From Bacilli bacterium (lineage in GTDB: Bacteria > Bacillota_I > Bacilli_A > ML615J-28 > CAG-313), in contig CAAGKY010000245.1 in the NCBI GenBank assembly GCA_900770645.1, forward strand, positions 1-9,626: 9,626 bases of DNA. The letters run 5' to 3'. The translations under genes were made by a program, and so were the position numbers. This document shows positions 1 to 6,800 of the stretch, in pieces. Positions within the stretch are counted from its first letter, which is position 1. Each line of letters starts with the position of its first letter. The notes beneath the pieces were generated by a model. That model was not told where the DNA came from. It saw nothing but the letters and a program-made list of their open reading frames with translations, and ran no database searches.

Positions 1-2
1 TA

Positions 3-362
3 AGCCAAAAATTAATATACGAAATAGAAGAAAATAATACAAAACTAGTTTTATATGTATCTTCTTATTTAACTAATTTAAACTTATTGTATGACTTATT
101 GGACTATATTTTACCTGCTGGAATGAGTTTTACCGTTATACAAGGTCTAATTTTAACTTATGACTTTGCTACAACTTTAGGAATTGAAAGTGATGTCACA
201 GTTGAAACTAAAGATATGGAAGAATTTACATGAAGTGCGGTTTCAAATTTACGCAATTTATCATTCAACTCTTCTGCAAAAGGTGTTATTGGAACAGGAA
301 GTATTGGTAAAAGCAATAAGAATATTGAAATACAGCCAATAGAAGAAGGAGGAAGCAATTAA
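3..362 (+). CDS. C-terminal part of a tail/baseplate-type structural protein (5' partial)
   Basis: The frame is open from the left edge and ends at TAA, leaving 119 residues; the start lies outside the window. One in-frame TGA (231-233) is read as Trp in the context EEFT[W]SAVSNL. A segment reading LLDYILPAGMSFTVIQG resembles the end of P2 gpI/YmfQ-like baseplate proteins, where a helix is followed by a 'P-A-G/H' turn and a strand. The last 40 residues are Ser/Gly/Asn-rich and low in complexity. Only 2 bases separate it from the next gene, and the Shine-Dalgarno of that gene lies inside its last codons, so the two are probably translated together. A place just upstream of fibre genes fits the usual order baseplate J, I, fibre. 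The baseplate identity is inference from order and one short motif; a generic tail protein is equally possible. Confidence 0.6.
346..352 (+). promoter_or_regulatory. Shine-Dalgarno of the 201-residue gene
   Basis: AAGGAGG lies 12 bases before the ATG at 365, inside the end of the preceding gene. The match to the 16S tail is strong although the spacing is slightly long. It supports the 365 start and translational coupling. Confidence 0.6.
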
Positions 363-364
363 AA

Positions 365-970
365 ATGGAATACAATACAAAATCAATTATTTCACAAATT
401 CCAGCAATAGCGTATGAAGGTGAGGTAACGATAAAACTATTTAATGATAATAAGTTAGTAAAAACTTTTGCTAATCATAACAATGGTACAAATAGATTAT
501 TTTCATTTATTTTATCTTGTCTAAAAGGAAGTTTTGAAGAAGCTAAAGATCTTAGACCTACTAGACTTATTGTATTAAAACAAGGAGAAACTACACAAGA
601 AGGTTTAATAGACGATTTACATTCAGTTCCTTATGGTGAAACTGGACAAGCTTTCTGAAATGAGGCTCATACGCTTTCTCCAGCAATCTTATATAATAAA
701 GTACCAGCAATAGGAAAAGAAACTGCAGATAATACTACTTATTATTTTATAAACTATAATTTTAGAATACCTTTTAGTTTACTAGCAACAGACTCTGTAA
801 TAAGTAAACTTGCACTAGTATCTGAAAATTATTCAAAAAGTTTTGAAGACATCTGTGCATATTTTAGATTGGATGACGAACCAATCAATACAAGTGAATA
901 TGGTTCATCTTATACATTAATAATAGATTGAAAATTAAAATTTAAAAATATTTCTGGAGGTACTAACTAA
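365..970 (+). CDS. Phage tail-region structural protein of unknown role, 201 residues
   Basis: ATG at 365 is preceded by AAGGAGG; the stop is TAA at 968-970. Two in-frame TGAs (656-658 and 929-931) are read as Trp: GQAF[W]NEAH and LIID[W]KLKF. With the standard code the protein would stop after 97 residues and the rest would be orphaned in the same frame, so recoding is the simpler reading. The N-terminal half has the pattern 'NHNNGTNRLFSFIL..CL' followed by 'LRPTRLIVL'. I associate this with small Firmicutes-phage proteins encoded next to baseplate and fibre genes. The C-terminus alternates hydrophobic residues like a beta strand. No signal peptide, membrane segment or catalytic motif is visible. 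It may be a small baseplate or fibre-attachment protein; that role is inferred from position only. Confidence 0.75.
956..960 (+). promoter_or_regulatory. Shine-Dalgarno of the tail fibre gene
   Basis: GGAGG lies 9 bases before the ATG at 970, within the last codons of the upstream gene. The ATG overlaps the upstream TAA (TAATG). Site and overlap together fix this start and suggest termination-reinitiation coupling. Confidence 0.7.
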
Positions 971-3543
971 TGAGCTTAATATCAAAACAAGCAATTCACG
1001 CTGATTTAGAAGGTGGAGAAAAGTTTTTTCAAAGCTTAGATGTAAAAGTGTTTCCATGTGCGTATCGAGGATACTGAGAAAGTTTTTCTGAAAGAACTAA
1101 GACAGATAATTTTACAAGAAATGGAAGCAACAAAGAATTTGAACTAACATTTGCACCACTTTCTATAACTAGTGTTTCAGGGCACGAAAGTATTGATTAT
1201 ACAGTACAAGGAAAAAAAGTTATATTCGAATCTGCTCCAACGGCTTCTGATGACAAAATTCAAATCAAATACGCATACTTATCAAATGAAACTAAACGCC
1301 AAGGATTTGACCCAGAAGCTCAAGCAACAACTGAGTATAATCTAACAAATCTATACGGAAAACTAAGTATTAATAAAGAATCTTATGTAATTAGTTTTAT
1401 AGAAACTAGTACTAATTCTGGCAAATACTTACTAAAATGCGTTATTGGTGGATATTATTTTGAAATAAATAATGTTGAAATTAATGATATTAAAAATAAA
1501 TATTTAGGAATTAAATTAAGAGAGATAGACTTAGAAAATAGTGATGACGACTCTGATAGAAAATCTAAATTATTAGAATCAATTATTGGAGATAGTTTAT
1601 ATTTAGATGTAGCTACACTTAGAAATGATAAGTTTGTATTTACTGGATTAGCTGTGAATGATACTGCTACTGGATACGATTATACTCTACAAGTAGTTGA
1701 TGCAAGTGGTAAAATTAATTGAAGATCAAAGACAATTTTAAATATTCTAGACTCTGGTAGTGGAAAATATTCTATTCAAAATTTACATGAAGACAATTCA
1801 AAAAACTCTATCGCTAGTGGAAACTATTCATTAGCTTTTGGGACTAAAGTTGAAGCTAAAAATACTAATTCAATAGCTTTAGGAAATAATACTAAAACTA
1901 ATATGGATAATCAGTTAGTTTTAGGTAAATTTAATGTAGAAAAAAATGATGCTTATATTGTAGTCGGAAATGGTTCTAGCAATACATCTAGAGACAATGT
2001 TTTCGAAGTAAAGAATACTGGTAAAATAGTAAATGATGGTGGGATTGAAACAACTGGAGACATCTCTTCAAATGGAGCAAGTCGAACAAACAAACTAACT
2101 TTAGGAAATTCTACTGAAAATAATTCAGGTGCGATAGATGTCTATGGTACAAGTACGAGTAAAGTTTTTAGTGTCGATAATGCTGGTAATACAAGTATTG
2201 AAGGAAATCTTGAACTTGAAAATGATTTTATAGTTCATTCAGATAAATTTACAGTCGATGCTGCAAGTGGTGATACGACAATTGCAGGTAAGCTTGATGT
2301 AAACTCTAATATCACAACTAAAGGTAATATTACTGCTAATAAGTCTGGCGAAAATAAATTAATTTTAGGATCTACTGTAAGCTCTTCTACTGGATCAATT
2401 AAAGTATATGGTACTGGAAATGAAATAGTTTTTAGTGTAGATAACGCAGGAGAAACAGAACTTTCTGGAAACTTGGGAATAAAAGGAAAAGCTACTGCTT
2501 CTCAAACATCTTCGACAGATGATAATGACACTCTAACAACTAAAAAATATGTCGATGATCTTATTAGAGAAGCAAACGGCATTATCGCAGATAATAAATC
2601 TGCATCAGATACAGGACTATCAAATTTAGATAAAGCATTAGACGATGCAAAATCAAAGTTAGAAAAAGATATCGAAGATGCGGTTGACAAAGCAATCGAA
2701 GATTTAGAAGACTATATAGAAACTCAACTTCGTAATAGTTTTAGTCAAAGACAAAATAGTGGTAGTGATGCTACAGTTTCTGCTAGTACAGGAAAATATA
2801 TTCAAAAAGTTAGCCAAGAAAATGGTACAATAGCTACTGAAACTGGCGCATTTGCTACATCTGTCACTAGTGAAAATACTACATCTGCCCCAACAGGTAA
2901 AGCTGTTTATAACCACGTAAAAGACGAAATTGATACCGTTAATACCACAATTAATGGTCTATGAGAAGACTCAATAAAATCATTAGTTCTAAATGCGATA
3001 TATCCTGTCGGTAGTATTTATATAATGTATTCAGATGATAAACATATAACTGAGTGTCCTATCAATGTTGGTACTTGGAAAAGTATTGACGCAGGAACAT
3101 TCTTAGTTGCAGCTAATAATATTAAATCTTCTCCATACTATCGTAGTCAATCAGGAGGTAGTGCAAACTCTGTAGTAGTGTCACACTCTCATGACGGAAA
3201 AACAAGCAATGTAGCAGAATCAATTACTATATCAAATAATCTTAATGATAGTCATATTGATGTTAGAGCTCTAGCTGGAAAAGATAACGGAAGAATTGTC
3301 ATGGGTCAGTCAGGGTCTATTAGAGAAGAGGCCATAACATGAACTAGTAAACCTGCTACAGTCTCTGGTTGAGATAGCAAGCAAACTTATCACCAAAGAC
3401 TTTACTTTGACTTAAACCACGGTCATACTGCAACTACTAGCGGTCATGACCACACAGTTAGTACTGGAAACGCTGGTGAGGACGGTACTGGTAAAAATTT
3501 ACCTCCATATTTAGCAGTATATATGTGGAGAAGAACAGAATAA
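970..3543 (+). CDS. Receptor-binding tail fibre with YadA-head-like repeats and a collar/HxH C-terminus, 857 residues
   Basis: The gene starts at ATG 970 and ends at TAA 3541-3543. Five in-frame TGAs (1075, 1720, 2962, 3340, 3370) are read as Trp; two Trp are TGG (3076, 3526). Domains in order: residues about 48-104, a beta-sandwich module with 'FTRNGSNKEFELTF..PL' and 'DYTVQGKKVIFESAP', common at fibre N-termini; about 105-262, an unrecognised, probably virion-attaching part; about 264-345, YadA-head/Hep_Hag-like repeats (NSIASGNYSLAFGT, NSIALGNNT, VVGNGSSN); about 345-505, repeats of the type 'VFSVDNAG.T.I.GNL'; about 521-596, a coiled coil opened by LTTKKYVDDLI; 678-857, a phage collar/short-tail-fibre head with YPVGSIYIM, GTWKS, three HxH motifs and the typical terminal NLPPYLAVYMW. 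The build implies a fibrous trimer that binds a cell-surface receptor through its C-terminus. The specific receptor cannot be read from sequence. Confidence 0.9.
1759..2010 (+). other. YadA-head/Hep_Hag-like repeat region of the tail fibre
   Basis: The encoded protein has repeated units of the form N-S-I-A-x-G-x-x-(S/T)-x-A-x-G (NSIASGNYSLAFGT, then NSIALGNNT), then VVGNGSSN and DNVFEV. These are the left-handed beta-roll repeats of trimeric autotransporter heads, which are also widely used in phage fibres. They point to a trimeric shaft or head. Confidence 0.7.
2089..2484 (+). repeat. Two 44-codon fibre repeats, offset by 88 codons
   Basis: Copy A (2089-2220) begins NKLTLG and runs through VYGTSTSKVFSVDNAG to GNLELE. 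Copy B (2353-2484) begins NKLILG and runs through VYGTGNEIVFSVDNAG to GNLGIK. Each is 44 codons and the offset is exactly 264 bases. The 44 codons between them hold a weaker relative (KFTVDAASGDTTIAGKL). The pattern suggests duplication within a triple-stranded fibre shaft. Confidence 0.75.
2530..2757 (+). other. Coiled-coil stalk of the tail fibre
   Basis: The encoded stretch (about residues 521-596) starts with LTTKKYVDDLI, a frequent fibre trimerisation motif. It continues with a charged heptad-like helix rich in Asp, Lys, Leu and Ile (LDKALDDAKSKLEKDIEDA and onward) before the flexible Ser/Thr/Gly-rich linker to the collar domain. Confidence 0.65.
3001..3540 (+). other. Collar/short-tail-fibre receptor-binding head with HxH motifs
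   Basis: The domain opens with YPVGSIYIM (residue 678), has GTWKS about 25 residues later, and ends with NLPPYLAVYMWRRTE. Three His-x-His motifs are seen at residues 739/741, 817/819 and 826/828. In T4 gp12 and gp37, HxH motifs bind metal along the trimer axis; metal binding here is inferred by analogy. Trp is encoded by TGG at 3076 and 3526 and by TGA at 3340 and 3370. Confidence 0.8.
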
Positions 3544-3546
3544 TTT

Positions 3547-3575
3547 AAAAAGAAGGTTTCATACCTTCTTTTTTT
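3547..3575 (+). terminator. Strong intrinsic terminator after the tail fibre gene
   Basis: An 11-base perfect stem (AAAAAGAAGGT at 3547-3557 with ACCTTCTTTTT at 3563-3573) encloses a 5-base loop and merges into a run of T (3569-3575). It begins 3 bases after the TAA of the fibre gene and should end the transcript of the three upstream genes. The A-tract on the other arm could allow weak bidirectional action, but no gene faces it here. Confidence 0.9.
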
Positions 3576-3579
3576 ATAC

Positions 3580-3604
3580 AAAATAAATTTATTAAATTTA
3601 TTTT
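3580..3604. repeat. AT-only perfect inverted repeat in the intergenic gap
   Basis: AAAATAAATTT (3580-3590) and AAATTTATTTT (3594-3604) are perfect reverse complements around ATT. It lies 6 bases past the terminator and 43 bases before the next ATG. It could be an operator-like palindrome, an RNA hairpin in the leader of the giant gene, or chance in AT-rich DNA. Confidence 0.6.
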
Positions 3605-3633
3605 TATTTGCTAAATTATATGAAAACTCAATT

Positions 3634-3640
3634 AGGAGGA
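3634..3640 (+). promoter_or_regulatory. Strong Shine-Dalgarno of the giant hub-fibre gene
   Basis: AGGAGGA sits 7 bases upstream of ATG 3648. This is near-ideal sequence and spacing and fixes the start of the giant gene. Confidence 0.85.
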
Positions 3641-3647
3641 ATAAACA

Positions 3648-3872
3648 ATGATAGTTAAAGGTATAATTAAATCTATTGATGTGCAAGGTAATACTTGTGT
3701 CGTTAGAATGCCTTCTTTCGAAACTGCTGGTAATGACGAAATTGTTGCGACTGCAACAGTCTCAAATTCACCTGGTAGTTATAATGGATATAAAGTTAAC
3801 GATGTAGTTTGAGTTGCATTCGAAAATGATCAATTAGAATGTCCAGTAATTATTGGTAAATTATATTTAGGT
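3648..3872 (+). other. N-terminal OB-fold of gp5/gpV spike type
   Basis: Residues 1-75 read as five short strands: GIIKSIDVQGNTCVVRMP, then a gap, then NSPGSYNGYKVNDVVWVAF, then PVIIGKLYLG. The combination 'V.D.V.V.F..(N/D)(D/N)...PVI.GKL' is the signature I associate with T4 gp5, P2 gpV and related hub-spike OB domains. The Trp in VVWVAF is TGA (3810-3812). Confidence 0.65.
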
Positions 3873-6800
3873 ATCGAGGCAGAACGTGCTGATCCACGAG
3901 GAACGTTAAATGTAGTAGACTCTAAAATAAGTAGAACTGCTGAAATTCCATTTGATACCAAATTAGGAAGAAATTTAGAACCTGGAATGCCTAAAACTTT
4001 AGCTCCATTTAATTCTTTAAATAGTATTGCGAGTAATCTTAGTGCTGCTGAAGTTAATATTGCTCAAAATGATAGAGACTATGGAAATAGATTTAGACAA
4101 TCATTTGAAGCAATCAATGGAAATAAAACTTTAATAGATCAAACAAACGAATACATAAAAAATGAAGTTCAAAGTTATGACGGTGATGCATTTGGTTGAA
4201 GATTAGATACAGGCAAAAAAGATTCTGAAAATAATTACATAAGAAAACCGAGTTGAAAAGTATATGCTAAAGGTAACTCAGCTTATTTAGCTGGAGCTGA
4301 AATATGGTTGACTTATAGAGATAATAAATATTATTATGTATTAAAGTATAATGGAGAGAGTGATACATCTGTTGAAGCTAATATTACTGTAAGTGAAGGT
4401 AATTACTTCTTAGATGGAATAGATACTGGTATAGAATATGTAGAAAATGAAGATAATTTACACAAAATAACTGTAGATAAAAATAATATTTTAGATGTAA
4501 AATTAGATGATCTTGAAAATAAATACTATTGATATATTAATGATACAAAGACAAATCTTGAAGTTCATGAAACTATCGATATTCTTACAGCAAATGAAGA
4601 TGGACTAAATATAACTGGAACTGTTACTGCCACAGAAGGTAAAATAGGAAACTTTAATATTGAACCTAGAGAAGGTGGTTGAGGTGGTTTATATACAGAT
4701 GGATATGCGACAGAATTTAAAGAAGCTTCAAAACTAAGCGAAAATAGTGAAACAGGTGTATACATTGGTCCAGATGGATTAATGATAGGTAAAAACTTTA
4801 GCATTGATGCATATGGTAATATCAAATCATCTCAGTTAGACATTATGTCAAAACGTATTAATGCTATTACTAGTAGCTCATTTGACGATGGAATAAGTAT
4901 TCCATTAACTTTCCAAAGAGTTGAAGGATTAAAGAGTAAAAAAGTTAGTGGAAAGAAATCTGGTTACATAAACACTGGTCATACATTAAACGATACTGAA
5001 ACTCTTGAAATTAAGTTTTTAATCAATGACGAAGATACTGTAGATGCTACATTGATTGAAGATAATTTTGTTTTTGGATGTCTAAATAATGCTGCAGGTT
5101 TAGCGCTAAAAGTTGGTAAATTTGAAGATGGTAATAATATTGAAATTATTACTGGAACAACTTCTCAGTTCTATTCTATTTCTACAGGAACAAAACATCG
5201 AATAAAAATTACGAACAATCAACCTATAGAGATAGATGGAAAAGCTATTGGAGAAGCAATTACTTACAGCAGCGTAGCAGTAACAGAAGAAGTCGTTGCT
5301 CCATTAAGTATCGAAAGTAGAATTGTTCCAGAGATTCGTCCAGTCTATGTTTATGAACGAAATGACGACTGAAGTGGTGGAGGTTCAATTGTTGGTGAAA
5401 CGTATGAATCTGGTAATATTTTATTATTTGGAGCAAAAGATAACGATACAATAAAAATTTCAGAGAATATTACTATTTATAATTTTAAAATTTACGATAG
5501 TACTAATAATTTGCTAGATTATTTTATTCCCGCAACTCGAAACTCTGATATTAAAACTGGTATGTATAATGTTAAATCAGGAAGTGAAGAAGAAGTAAAA
5601 AATGGTACATTTAGTGAATGTCAGCTAGAAAATGGAAAATATAATGAACTTGTTATTTTACAAAATACAGTCATCTATGAAAGTAATTTCTCTGTATTAA
5701 ACGATAAAATAACTTCTGAGATTTCTGAGACAAAGACTTACATTGATGGAAAATATAGTGAAAACAAATCATTAATAGATCAGACTGCAAAAGACATTAA
5801 TGCGAGAGTAGATACTAAATTAAGTTATTCGAACGCTGGTGGAGAAGAAAAAGAATTAGGTAATGGAATAACTACAAAAGGACTAGGATGAGACTTAACA
5901 AACGATAAATGATCAATTAGAGCGTATGATCAAAATGCAGAAGGAACTTTACCAGAAGATGGTTTAGATCTTTTTACAGTTTCTCGTGATACAGTTGAAA
6001 TTAATGCTCCTAATGTAAGGCTTTCTGGGTATCCAAGCTCTACAATTACTTACTATACTACAACAAGTAGCCCAACAGAAATTACTAATGAAAATAAAGA
6101 TGATGAAAAATATATTTGATCAGAAAATATGCCAGAGTGAGAAAATGGTAAACACATTTGACAAAGAACAATTGTAAAAAAATGAGAGTATCAAAAAGTA
6201 GAAAAAGACACTGTAAATGAAAATGGTGAATCGACAAAAATTACAGTCGAAGAATGAGTAGATACAATTTTATCTGATAAAGTAGTGTGTCTATCTGGAT
6301 CTTCTGCAGCAAATTATTGAATAAGTTGTGATAGTTTGAGTCACTCTGGTATTAGACAAATTTCAAAGATAACGATTTCGGCAAAAAGAAAAGTTGGAAC
6401 TGGGCCAGAAGAATTAGACCCAGACGCAATTCTATATTGATGAAATCCATCAAGTACTGAGACAAATAAGTGACAAAAAACGATATCAGCTATTCCGAAT
6501 ACTTTAGGTTTTGAAAAAAACGCTTTTGTTCATCGTATTAAAAATAATGATATTAAGATATTATCGACTCATGATAGTAATTTTACACCAACAATAGATA
6601 CTACAGCTAATACTGCTGGAGTTTGTAATTTTGAGACTATTAAATATTCTCCAATAAATTCACCAATTTTAGAATTATCTAAGAATAGTGCTAGTATCGC
6701 TTACTCAGCAGACGGAGAAACAAAAATTGGAGAATCAGTGAGTACAACTGCAACATTATACCTAAATGGTAGTATTATTAGTGTTGACTCAAATGACCCT

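Noticed and set aside
1903..2964. A separate 353-residue gene starting at ATG 1903
   Set aside because: The ATG is in the middle of a continuous frame from 970, has no Shine-Dalgarno, and cuts a YadA-type repeat. The end at 2964 is a TGA read as Trp.
3001..3543. Diversity-generating retroelement variable region at the fibre C-terminus
   Set aside because: No template repeat, no reverse transcriptase and no C-type lectin signature are in the window; the end matches the collar family instead.
3594..3622. A promoter for the giant gene (TATATG near 3617 with a TTTATT upstream)
   Set aside because: The -35 is poor and the spacing short, and such matches are expected by chance in DNA this AT-rich.
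4565..4825. Minus-strand open frames (this one and others such as 8933-9247 and 2704-2916)
   Set aside because: They are short, have no ribosome sites, show hydrophobic low-complexity translations typical of antisense to biased coding sequence, and lie entirely inside plus-strand genes.
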